From positions 1,571,106-1,635,105 of the forward strand of contig PUQB01000005.1 of the NCBI GenBank assembly GCA_003024785.1: 64,000 nucleotides of DNA, read 5' to 3'. Under the pieces are notes generated by a model. That model did not search any database, was not told where the DNA came from, and was given only the letters and a program-made list of their open reading frames with translations. Shown in pieces: positions 32,520 through 42,330 of this stretch (within the stretch, counting starts at the first letter, position 1; every line of letters starts with the position of its first letter). The position numbers and the translations under genes are program-made. The stretch comes from Selaginella tamariscina (Eukaryota; Streptophyta; Lycopodiopsida; Selaginellales; Selaginellaceae).

Positions 32520-33359
32520 CATAGATTTTCAATTTTGTTTTTATAGATTAGTTAAAGACGGGTTCTTTTCCTCGGTATGTAGCGCTTAACTTCTATGAAA
32601 TTAAAAACCTTGTGGTTTTTTTATGTATCTTTCTGTCGACACGTAGTGAAGTTTCTTTAATTCGGATGAATACCACAGTCAGATGACATATATAATCTTA
32701 TATAAGTGAAACTTCTCCAAAGTATTATAATTAAATTATTAAACCCCTATTACCCAGTAGGATTTTATTAAAATAATTCTTATTAATATCATTTTATTAC
32801 TGTCATGATTGAGAAGTCGATAGAGAAAAACAAATTAAAAGCTAAAATAAAAACACTTTAAATAATTAAATAAATACCTTTGTTACTCGATAAACATCTT
32901 ATAAATTAGTTTAATTATTAAGTTTATACTCTACTTACTAATGTATATACATCAGCCGCCGTTGTATTATTCTACATGATTAAGAAATAATAAGTCTTAA
33001 AATGTTAAATCAAAACTAATGTTAACCTCCGTGACGTAAACTCGAGATAGTATTGTTGGGTTTCAATACATTTACATAAAAAAAGGTTACATAAAGGAAA
33101 GATGTGTGACAACATGTATCTGGAGATCAGGATTCTACTCTGTAAAAGATAAAAACATGAGAACATGAGCATTCTTTGAGTAGTACTCTCACACACACAC
33201 TCTCTCTCTTACACACGCACCTGCTGAACTCATTAAGTTCTGCTTAGACTACTGCTGCTTGAAGAATGGAATTGTCCATTCTGTGGTGGCTTTGGGCCAC
33301 CTAATACCCAGCTCTTCTCCTCCAGTACGTGCTTCCTCCTCTGGAATGATAGCGGGTGT
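32520..33359. other. Intergenic; possible terminal exon fragment on the minus strand
   Basis: Mostly AT-rich. At about 33,345-33,245 on the minus strand, a good acceptor (cattccag) is followed by a short open stretch (EEARTGGEELGIRWPKA..., stop at about 33,252). It could be a last exon or relic of an unrecognised gene; no partner exons were found before the Dof-like block begins at about 33,360. Confidence 0.3.
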
Positions 33360-33492
33360 ATATTAAAAGGCAGTGGCCCATAACAATTTACACATATGTG
33401 TGTGGGCGTGCACGGAGAAACTTTTAAGTTTAAAAGGCTTGGAACACCGTATAAATTTCCTTCATTTATCTAGGGTAACCACATTCACTACG

Positions 33493-34310
33493 ATGACGGC
33501 TGTGCAAGGCAGGGATTGGTGGTATGCCAAATCGGAAGCTATTCTCGCAAGCAGGTGCTAATTGGGGCTAGACTCCATTTTTAATACAGTCTCCAGATGT
33601 GCTCCCAGCAAGTGTGTAGTCACCAAAAATCAACAAACAAAGGTGTTAAGCAAAAGCCATGGGAGGATGTCACAAAGAAGAACACAGGCGAGTTCAATCT
33701 AGTACCTAGCAATTCATTGAGTAAGATCGAACAAGGGCAGGAAGCAGGCTAGGAAGATGAAGAAATATCCAAATTTGAGAGAAGTCATAAAAGAATACTC
33801 AGATGGAAGTAAGGAGATTACAGTAGTGACAATGACGAAACTATTGGATTATGAAAATGATCAACTGTTTTCACAAAAGTGAATATTAATGTATTGGGGC
33901 TCCAGTGTGAGATTCTGCATCTCTTTCAACCCTCCTTCGCTCCTCATCAGCCTGTCCATCTGCAGAAGCTGACTCGAAGATGATGATAATGATGATACAA
34001 ACTCAAAAGATGATGATGATAATACAGACAGCCATGAAGAAGAGTTAGACATTCAGAAACTAGGATTATGGAAAGGATTATGACTTAGCCATCGAAGAAG
34101 AAGAACATGTGGTGCAAGAATCTGATGGAGAAAAAGAAGAAGAAACTGTAGAGAAGGATGAATATTTGTTGGGAGCACAAGAGAGAAGGGAAGAAGTGCG
34201 TCAAAGAAAATCAAAGAGTGAGAGACCCGAACTATGAAAGGACGCGTCAAGAGATATGTGTCAGGACATGTGCAATAAGATTTTATGACTTTAACCTTGA
34301 CAATCTAAAG
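33493..34310 (+). pseudogene. Acidic Dof-like gene, copy A (degenerate)
   Basis: Begins MTAVQGRDWWYAKSE like the other copies but has many indels and stops, lacks internal segments, and loses homology after the DFNLDNL-like stretch, before the zinc-finger core. Recognisable pieces include EEEHVVQESDGEKEEE and RKSKSERPE. It is the most decayed of the three larger copies. The gene family itself is not established: the N-terminal WWYAKPE region is unknown to me and the Dof link rests on the C-terminal finger seen in the other copies. Confidence 0.6.
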
Positions 34311-34978
34311 TTAAATCTATAGTTAAAAAATGCTATGGAAATGTTTAATTATTAAATTAATTATTAATCTAATTTAATTATTAATATGTAACATTTTTTT
34401 ACTACTGCATATGTTTAGATTCTAAAAATAGAACCAGTGTAAAAGGAACTTCACTTTGGTTAGTATTACAAAAAAGGTAGAAAGAAATATAAGAAATAGA
34501 ATATATGTGTATAATAGAGAATTACCAAGAAAATAATAGAAAGCAAGATTAAATTTATATATATATAAAAATTTTTAACTTAATAGAGAATTTTGATTAT
34601 ATTTAAACAAAATAGAATTATATGAAAGTAATAGAATATATGTGTATAATAGAGAATTACCAAGAAAATGGTAGAAAGAAAGATTAAATTTATATATATA
34701 TGTAAGAAATTTTTAACTTAATAGAGGAATTATACAAAAGTAATAGTTAACTCAGTATATGTGTACAATAGAGAATTATCAAGAAAATAATGCAGTTTTA
34801 ATTTCATATATGACATACGTATAAAGGCACTTCACTTATATATATGTAAGAAACTTTTAACTTAATAGAGAAATTTGATTATATTTCCATATACATAAAG
34901 CAAGTAGAAAGAAAATATTTTTACTTAATAGAGAAATTTGATTATAAATCCATATACACAATAAATGCATACACAATT

Positions 34979-35050
34979 TGCCCTCAGGGAGGATTGAACT
35001 CCAGGCCTCCAGTTTACAAGACTGGCGCTCTACCACTGAGCTATAAAGGC
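34979..35050 (-). tRNA. tRNA-Thr (anticodon TGT)
   Basis: The minus strand reads GCCTTTATAGCTCAGTGG at the 5' end, with an intact D-arm (GCTCAGTGGTAGAGC), a five-pair anticodon stem CCAGT/ACTGG around loop CTTGTAA (anticodon TGT), a T-loop TTCAATC and a 7-bp acceptor stem with two G-T wobbles, discriminator A. A- and B-box promoters are therefore present. One T-stem pair is mismatched. It closes unit A of the composite repeat. Confidence 0.85.
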
Positions 35051-35715
35051 AAGTGAATATTAGCTTAATTGGCACATAAGATTAGCTTTTAACCTTTTCT
35101 TTTTATCAAAAGTTATAGTTCATATCAAACAGAAGAATAAAGTTTAATTTTATCCATATTTAATTATTGAAAGAAATAAAGATTGAAAATAAATATGGTC
35201 TCTAAGGAAAATTTCACGAAGCATGTCACCGTATGTAGGATTATTAAAATATTCATATTCGTATTATTTATTAAAATAAATATTTTATATTCAAGTAGAA
35301 CTAGAACTTGAATCTGGAGTATGGGACTTGTACTTGAATTTAACAAATAAGCATATATATATATATATATTTAGATAAAACGTTCTGTCTTTTTTTTCTT
35401 TCTCTATATATCACACACAAACAACAAGATCTCACAGGTTTGCATATATTTACTAGATACACACACATATATAGCATACACAAACAGCCACATATACACG
35501 TGTGTGCACTTGTATGTGGGCATATATATATATATATATATATATATAGCATTCAAACAAATACATAGCGTGTGTATATTAAAAGGTAGTTGCCCATAAC
35601 AATCTAGAGTGTGTGCGTGCACGGAGAAAGAATGCATTACCTTTTTAAGTTTAAAAGGTTTGGAACACCAAAATATAAATTTCCCTAATTTCTCTAGGGT
35701 AACCACATTTATTTA

Positions 35716-36617
35716 ATGATGACGGCTGTGCAAGCAGGGATTGGTGGTATGCCAAACCAGAAGCTATTCTAGCAAGTAGGCGCTACTTTGGGCTAGACTC
35801 CATCTCTAATCCAGTCTCCAGCTATGCTCCCAACAAGTATGTAGCCGTTCCCAAGGAAGAATCACCAAAAATCAACACTGCACTACTAAACAATATGTTA
35901 AGCAAGAGCCTGTTACAAAGAAGAACACAAGCGAGTTTAATTCAGTATCTAACAATTCTTTAAGCAAGATCAAACAAGGTCCACAGCCAGAAGCACACAC
36001 ATGAGGGCCAGGAAGACTCTGTTCAGCTCGAGGAAGAGGAAGAAGTATCGAAATTTGAAGAGGTTATAGAAGAATACTCGGATTGGGAATCTGATATGGA
36101 GGAAGAATTGCAGTAGTGACAATGATGAAAAGATCAGAAGATGATGATGATAGAACTTGAAGATGACGATGATGATACAGATTCAGAAACGATGATGATG
36201 ATAGAGAGAGTGATGAAGAAGAATTAAACATCGGGAAGTACTGGAACATTATGGAAAGGATTATGACTTAGCCGATTTAGCTACTAAAAGAAGAACATGT
36301 GGTGCAAGAATCTGATGGAGAAAAAGAAGAAGAAACTGCACAGAAGATGAATATTTGCTAGGAAAGCAAGAGAGAAGGGGAAAGAAGTGCCTAAAAGAAA
36401 ATCAAATAGCAGAGGGTGAGAGACCCAGAGCATGAAAGAGGCGCCAGGGATACGTGCCAATTTGCCAACAGGACGTGTGCCACATTATGAACAAAAGCAA
36501 CGAGATTTTATGACTTTAACCTTGGCAATCTAAACAGTCCCAAGTATAAATGCAACGGATGCAAAAGGAACTTTACTATGGTTCATATTACAAAAAGCAA
36601 GGTAGAAAGAAAGATTA
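35716..36617 (+). pseudogene. Acidic Dof-like gene, copy B
   Basis: Starts MMTAVQ within the same leader as the inverted copy. Encodes, with several frame slips, an N-terminal YFGLDSISNPV segment, an extremely acidic middle (EEEEVSKFEEVIEEYSDWES followed by Asp runs), a basic RKSK stretch and a C-terminal finger. The finger reads FYDFNLGNLNSPKYKCNGCK, matching the spacing and residues of the second half of a Dof finger (aligned to the FCYYNNY, QPRHFCK and RYWT positions), but the first Cys pair is altered (CHIM or CPHY depending on frame). A Dof protein would bind AAAG sites in DNA. The frames are broken at least four times. Confidence 0.55.
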
Positions 36618-36777
36618 AATTTATATATGCATAAGAAACTTTGAACTCAATAGAGAATATTTAAATAAAATAGAATTATATGAAGTAAGTTAACTCAATA
36701 TATGTGTATAACAGAGAAGTACCAAGAAAATAATATAAGGAAATGTAGTTTTAATTCATACATATACGTACATCAAT

Positions 36778-36836
36778 AATTAAACTCCACACCTCCAGTT
36801 TACAGGACTATCGCTCTACCACTGAGGTGTAAAGGC
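36778..36836 (-). pseudogene. Degenerate tRNA-Thr (unit B)
   Basis: Same position in unit B as the intact tRNA in unit A. The 5' half is clear (GCCTTTACACCTCAGTGG, anticodon loop CCTGTAA), but the acceptor 3' strand and T-stem are lost (TTTAATTATTGATG), so it should not fold into a functional tRNA. Confidence 0.75.
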
Positions 36837-36997
36837 AAGTGAACACTGGCTTAACTACACGCACGTTGAAACATTATGAATTATATTGTTACACATAGTG
36901 GATTATAGATTATAAAAATTTCATAATTGTTGTATATGGCAAATGATTTATTTGAGGCTTTAAAATGTCCTTGGAACAATAAAAGTGAGCGCGGATG

Positions 36998-37190
36998 TTA
37001 ATTATCCACTTCACACACACACACACACACACGTAAACATCTTACCATACATGTGCATATTTACAGGAGCCTGCATTCTCTTTGTCAACTTGTCAGTTCA
37101 TATCCACATTATCCTCATATGTGTGTGTTATGTCTCTCTCTCTCTCTCTTGATATGTGAATGTGTGTGTGTGTGTGAAGTGGATAATTAA
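36998..37190. mobile_element. MITE-like element with 30-bp terminal inverted repeats
   Basis: 36,998-37,027 (TTAATTATCCACTTCAC then a CA run) is a perfect inverted repeat of 37,161-37,190. The 193-bp element has no coding capacity. It sits exactly where composite unit B loses homology to its relatives. No target-site duplication longer than a couple of bases is evident, and part of the inverted repeat is microsatellite, so an alternative is a simple foldback. Confidence 0.55.
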
Positions 37191-37225
37191 GAGAAAAAAA
37201 AAAGTGATATTATGCACATTCAAGA

Positions 37226-37743
37226 TTAATCCAAGTTAGGAACCCACTGCTCGTCGCTCTCCCGAATACCATCCCTCCAATCCAACCTTTCCATGACATC
37301 CCAATGAACTCTCTTTGGGATGTCGCACATGCAATCACGTGGGCATAAAAAAATACCAAACTCATCCATGCCTTCAAACCCTCCCTGCTTCCACTTCTTG
37401 TCATATTTAGCAAAAATCTCCTTCAAAATATAGCTTGGTCGAGTAGAAGGCCAAAACTCCTCTGGGTACTTGGGAAATACATGCTGCACCCCTGAAATTA
37501 CAGACAACAGATAATACATGTGTGTGTGTGATATACAACTTACATCTCCCATGTTCTCATATCGGCCACATGGAATAGGAACGCCTTCGTGATTCCCTTC
37601 CTCGAGCAGCTAGGCCTGATCAGCCCCTTCAGCAGTGCGATTCTGTACTCGTTCATGCGCTGTTCAATAGGAATCACAAGAGGTATGTCGAATTTAGCCC
37701 GTTTAGACCGTGTTACAGGACCTCCCGCGCTGCTGTCCGCCAT
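37226..37743 (-). CDS. Unknown two-exon protein
   Basis: Exon 1 37743-37544 (MADSSAGGPVTRSKRAKFD..., or an upstream in-frame start at 37,791) and exon 2 37491-37226 (VQHVFPKYPEEFWP ... DEQWVPNLD, stop), with a clean GTAAGT donor and TTTCAG acceptor. The two exons together are one base away from a continuous frame, so either one base is wrong or the splice site differs. The protein has no motif I recognise; the C-terminal part is Trp/Asp/Arg-rich with a CxxC (CPRDCMC). The upstream sequence at 37,797-37,836 has four ttaggg repeats, as in telo-box promoters. Confidence 0.5.
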
Positions 37744-37795
37744 TACCTGGCCGCTTGCCGTCCGCCATTGTAGACCTAACCCTAAGTTCAATATA

Positions 37796-37838
37796 TTTAG
37801 GGTTAGGGTTAGGGCTTAGACATTAGGGTTAGGTCAAC
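37796..37838. promoter_or_regulatory. Telo-box-like TTAGGG repeats upstream of the minus-strand gene
   Basis: tttagggttagggttaggg followed after a short gap by ttagggttagg. On the minus strand this is an aaccctaa array directly upstream of the start codon at 37,743/37,791. Such motifs are common in promoters of growth-related plant genes; an interstitial telomeric insertion is the alternative. Confidence 0.5.
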
Positions 37839-38493
37839 CTCCACGTGGCGAATTGAATTATTCTAGCCCTAAAAAAGTCAAACACGGATATTCCCAGCAC
37901 CAGAAAGGAATATCCTTCTGAATGCCGTGTCACAAAAACGGTATTTATTAATGTTTTTTTTGATATATTAATGTTTTTTTTTGATATATTAATACCTATT
38001 ATTTTCTTTTTTATTGTTAATTTCTATTTACAACATTATTTCTACTTTTTCTAATGTGTATATGTGTTTTTAACTCTTAATTAAACAAAACTAAGCTATC
38101 TATTACAAGATCATTTAGTTTACTAGTTACATTGTGTTAAACTCTTAAACTAATTTACTTACTGTGCACTGAAAGTTCTATAGAGAAGATATTTAGTAAC
38201 TTGATTGTAACCTCATGAATATATAGTAATTTTTTTGATAGGTGGCTGTACTACAGTAAAGATAGATACCTCAAGGAATCTTTTGATTAGAACCTACTTA
38301 TCAAGATATATTTAAATATTAAAGTTTAATTAAACTTTAAAACATTGATAAATTTTAAATACTAAAAATTTTTAACTTAGTTTTTATGATATGACAGAAA
38401 TCCAGGAGTTCATCAGGTGTGTTGTGTGTGTGTGTGTGCGCGTGCCTTCAAACACACACGCACACACAACGTATTGAAGTACACTCATATCAG

Positions 38494-38597
38494 GAATAGA
38501 AATGCCACTGTTGTCTTTGATGATGAGACAAACTCAGCATACTGTTTCTCTGGACAAGTCTGGATTGGTTACGATAATAGTGTATCCATGAGAAGAA

Positions 38598-38636
<39 letters not shown>

Positions 38637-38775
38637 TATATATATATACATACATATACACACACGCACGCACATACACAATTTAGTAGATTTATATATG
38701 CATGTACTCTATAGGTGTGTGTGGATACTTCTTCTGGACCGCTAGTTATGACACCAACTTTACACTCGCCATGCA
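38494..38775 (+). pseudogene. 3' exon remnants of a GH18 class V chitinase-like gene
   Basis: Exon-like block 38494-38598 encodes NATVVFDDETNSAYCFSGQV and then WIGYDNSVSM, the conserved GH18 class V C-terminal region (WIGYDD); block 38715-38775 encodes CGYFFWTASYDTNFTLAMQ, equivalent to the LGYFxWxxGxDD segment. Both have splice-like borders, but their phases do not join and the catalytic DxxDxDxE exon is absent. A further short block near 38,900 (SGSRLTSNPKWWANSLNDTC) may belong to the same relic. Family enzymes hydrolyse chitin oligomers; here it is a gene fragment. Confidence 0.6.
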
Positions 38776-38779
38776 GGTA

Positions 38780-38785
38780 TAACTG

Positions 38786-38817
<32 letters not shown>

Positions 38818-40330
38818 TGTATAATGGACATACGTATATCAAGCTTATACACAACACACACACACACAGATATATATATATATATATATATATATACGTG
38901 GAGGACATTGGATCAGGGTCTCGTCTCACCTCCAATCCAAAGTGGTGGGCAAACTCTCTCAACGACACTTGTGTTGCCTTCCTTGTTATGGATTATGATA
39001 ATTCAATTTTTTATTAATTAATTTTAAATAATTATGAATAAAATTTCTTAAACGACTAAAATATATTATTTTGTAATGTTAATGATAGCGGTAAATAAAA
39101 AAATCTATAAAGAATGTTTAAATTTGATTTTTAATATAAATATTACAAAAGTTGAATAAAAGATATTTCTGTCATTAAATTTTAAAATAAATATATAGTT
39201 TTGAATTTCATTTAAAAATTTAATGAATGTAATTTTTACATATTTCCAATTAATGAAATGTTCACATAAGGATTGCCCTGTGTGTGTATGCAGGTGTGTG
39301 AGAGATGTAGAGAGTGTGTGTAGAGAGTTTTTTCTGTATGCTCACAAGGTTTAAAAGCAGCAATGCACATCAAGTTCATACAAATATATTTATATATGTA
39401 TAGACATATTGATAACTTAAAATTTAAAAATAATAATAATATCGCTTACATAAAATCTATTTATATATACATATACATGTTTTAAATAAATTATAAATTA
39501 GATTTTAAATTTCCCACTATTGTAAAATAATAAAATCTTAATTAATTTTATTAAGACAAATTCATCTCTATTATGAAATAATAAAATCTAAATTATTTAA
39601 TTAAGACATATCCTTAATATACTAATACAAGTTCGTCTATATGTTTTACATAGTTTGATTTATGTTTATATATATACATACTTATATACATGATACTTTG
39701 ACATTGATTTATATGATTATTATTTCTTGACAAGATTTATACACATGTAACATATAACGTCTGGACATTCATGTTAATAATTTTTTCGAGATACATTATG
39801 TAATATGTGTGTGTGAAACACAGGATATTTTAAATCATTAAATATATTATATAAATAAGAATTTAATTAAGATATAAAATCCTTAAGATACTAATTAGAG
39901 TACTTTATATTTCTTACTAGTTTGATTTATGTTTATGTGTGTGTGTGTGTGTGTTTATATATTATGATTATTTTTCTTGACAAGAATTTGTAATGTTATA
40001 CACCTATAACATATTTATGTATATTGATATTATAGTTTCAAATAGTCATTATATGTTTACACACACACCCTATATATTCATATTAAAAGTTATTCCTGTT
40101 CACATTCCATGTAAAATAAATTTAATACATAGGAGCACAGGAGTCTCACATCTTCAATAGCTTAGGTGGCTCAAGTTCTTTCTGTTTAGCTCCTTGGTCG
40201 GAACGAAAACTCAATTTCCTCAAAGCAACTTATTAGCAACATACGGTGGAAGCTTGTCCTCGCCAGGTAACACAAGCAAGCCCTTTTCTCTAAGGGCAAA
40301 AGGCTACAGAGAATCCGGATTATTGCGTTA
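38780..40330. other. AT-rich intergenic region
   Basis: Contains a TA run at 38,870-38,896, GT runs near 39,284 and 39,935-39,952, and long AT tracts. No gene structure was found. A stretch near 40,200-40,260 on the minus strand (REKGLLVLPGEDKLPPYVAN) could be a decayed last exon of the gene to its right. Confidence 0.45.
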
Positions 40331-40340
40331 ATCCTGTTGT

Positions 40341-41272
40341 TTAGAAATCCCTTGGACTCGTCTGTAAGACTCGAAGGAGTGTGCCCGGCAATCCTAGCTC
40401 GGACATTACCACGTTGTCTTTCGGGTTATCTTGTAACACATAATCTACTTTCCTGTTCATATACAATATTGTTAGCACGAGATCAACAAGACACGACATC
40501 TCGTGTGTGTGTGTGCGTGTGTGTGTTCCTAACAACTTACATAGGAACAATAAGATATACACACATATTGCATCTAGATACTCTGCACTATAAGACGAAC
40601 ATATACTTACACACCCACACGCATGCAGAGATAAAGAATATAGTACTCGTATATAACAATAAGAACTTCATAGCCAAACACACACAATAAGTATACTATA
40701 TTATCACACATTTAATACAAAGACTATCATATAACAGAATATCGCAACTAACAGTAACAGACTAGTTCAATGGGTAGAGATGTACGTATCTATTATCGGA
40801 CTACTCTCATACCGACTAATAGTTCCCATACAATGGGTTACACACACACACACACGTGTATACGTATGCACGTATACGCACATATAGCTAACTATCTCTG
40901 AAGCTTCGGATCATCAGACATAATGCATTGCCAAGGCGGAAAACAGCGCTTGCCAGCTTGTTATGCCGGATCAGAGCTGCAAAATACGAAACATCAACAG
41001 TTCAAGATCAGATGTGTGTGTGTTTGTGGACGTACTCGCATGAAATAGTTCCGAGTGCTTTTGTATTACATCAGGGTCGGAGCTAAAGTTATAGGTGCAT
41101 ACTGGTCTTTCAAAAGACCAATAAGAGGATTCAATCTCCCGCACCGACTTCAAATCTGTAACTATTTACAAATGTACGTATAAATAACTAGTGTATAATA
41201 CCATTACTTGAATCGTAAAGGCTCCAAGCTTCAAGCTCCATTTGAGGCAATCCGGCTGCCCTGTCCGTGAAC
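40341..41272 (-). CDS. Unknown multi-exon gene (partial)
   Basis: Three consecutive exons fit well: 41272-41208 (FTDRAAGLPQMELEAW), 41155-41036 (SVREIESSYWSFERPVCTYN) and 40976-40893 (LIRHNKLASAVFRLGNAL), each with GT-AG borders and phase-1 junctions on both sides. A probable last exon is 40515-40341 (KVDYVLQDNPKDNVVMSELG ... SPRDF, stop). The start is not seen: upstream is a GC-rich repeat of ggagcc/gggagc units (41,333-41,380) and the first recognisable exon opens at an acceptor. I do not recognise the family. Phases are consistent for the first three exons but the join to the last one is uncertain. Confidence 0.5.
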
Positions 41273-41332
41273 CTAAAAACAAATTAGGGTCATTTCGTTA
41301 ACCCTATTTAACGGAGCGGCATGGGGGTGGCG

Positions 41333-41380
41333 GGAGCGGGAGCAGGAGCAGGAGCCGGAGCGGGAGCCGGAGCCAGCTAT
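41333..41380. repeat. GC-rich hexanucleotide-type repeat
   Basis: Eight or so units of gggagc/ggagca/ggagcc in otherwise AT-rich DNA. It lies just upstream of the first visible exon of the minus-strand unknown gene and could encode Ala-Pro repeats on that strand or be part of a leader. Confidence 0.7.
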
Positions 41381-41435
41381 GCGTAAGCTGTAAAATTAGA
41401 AAATAGCAGTAGTTCTGAGTGGATATCTCATTGCA

Positions 41436-41576
41436 GTCTTGCTCGAAATCTGCCCAGAGAACTGGGCATTGCCACGTTACCAAGAGCTATGTTCCTTGGA
41501 GAATGGGATGGGTTGTGGGATGAACCGTTTGCTAAGAAGGAGAACCGCATTGACATTTCAAGTGAGGGGATATGAC
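41436..41576 (+). other. Possible orphan exon
   Basis: A good acceptor (cattgcag) is followed by about 135 open bases in two frames; one reads LGIATLPRAMFLGEWDG and ends after ISSEGI. Base composition is coding-like compared with its surroundings. No neighbouring exon was found, so it may be the last exon of a lost gene. Confidence 0.3.
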
Positions 41577-41642
41577 AGGACATAATAAAGTTTAACTGCT
41601 ATAAAATTAGATGCACAAATGTTGTATTAATAAATACACATA

Positions 41643-41691
41643 TGGTCATGTCAGGGATACCGTTAATTGTACGGTATCCCTGACCTGACCA
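41643..41691. repeat. Near-perfect 21-bp hairpin
   Basis: TGGTCA-T-GTCAGGGATACCG(T) pairs with the downstream arm through 41,691 with one mismatch (41,649/41,685) around a loop of about 7 bases. It lies alone in AT-rich DNA with no nearby gene end. Confidence 0.8.
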
Positions 41692-41699
41692 TTATCAAG

Positions 41700-42240
41700 C
41701 AGCAGCTAGGTACGCACAAGCATGTGTGTGTGAGAGAGAGACAGTTTGTGTTGGTATAAATATTGGACCCATATATACACTCTGTATATGTATATGTGTA
41801 TGTGTATATATTTTATGTGAGTATATATGTATGTGTATTTTGTATATAGAATGGGAACCCAAGACATCGCTCTTTGATCTTTGGAGTCGACGCTTACATA
41901 CCAACACAACCTGTGCAATGCAGCAACTAATGTCTAAGCCATCATAATTCTCTATTTTATAAAATTTAATTTTTTAAAATAATCAGTTTGTTTTCATGAT
42001 AAAAATAAAAACATAAAAATAATAAAAACAAGAACGTAAGAAAGAAGAATAAACAAACAAAACATTCTGCGTGGCCAAACATATTCTTTGGTATATACGT
42101 ATATCCTGCATTTTGGTCTCTAAAGAGGTGTGACATAGTTCCTATCGTCCTGAAAGATCGTACACACTTACACACGTACACACGCATATGTGTGTGTCTG
42201 TGCTAGGGGAAGAAATATATAGGTAGAAAGGTGGAATATA
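41700..42240. other. Intergenic, no gene seen
   Basis: Short CA/GT and AT tracts and an oligo-A-rich stretch at 41,990-42,060. No coding or RNA gene was recognised. Confidence 0.5.
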
Positions 42241-42284
42241 TATATATAATATTTATCTTTTAAAATCACTAATTCAGACACATT

Positions 42285-42330
42285 ACTCTAGTTTACAAGA
42301 CTGGCACTGAGCTATAAGGGTAAGTGAATA
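42285..42330 (-). pseudogene. Degenerate tRNA-Thr fragment
   Basis: The minus strand reads ACCCTTATAGCTCAGTGCCA followed by the anticodon stem-loop GTCTTGTAAACTAGAG; the D-loop is deleted and no T-arm follows. It marks the left end of the palindrome arm. Confidence 0.6.

Larger units (their letters stand above)
33360..36995 (+). repeat. Two tandem copies of a composite Dof-like gene/tRNA-Thr unit
   Basis: Unit A (about 33,360-35,055) and unit B (about 35,056-36,995) share, in order: a leader block (tttttaagtttaaaagg, then ctagggtaaccaca), the acidic Dof-like coding region, an AT-rich tail with tagagaattaccaagaaaat, and a tRNA-Thr or relic on the minus strand. Unit B also has about 500 bp of 5' flank with CA and TA microsatellites. 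The same block recurs inverted at 46,480-44,400 and in part at 43,080-43,610 and 42,240-42,500. Indels between copies are many, substitutions moderate. Confidence 0.85.

Noticed and set aside
37796..37838. Interstitial telomere
   Set aside because: Only four or five TTAGGG-type units directly upstream of a start codon; a promoter telo-box is the simpler reading.
40750..40835. tagttcaatgggtagagat resembling a tRNA D-arm
   Set aside because: No anticodon stem or T-arm follows at the right distance.
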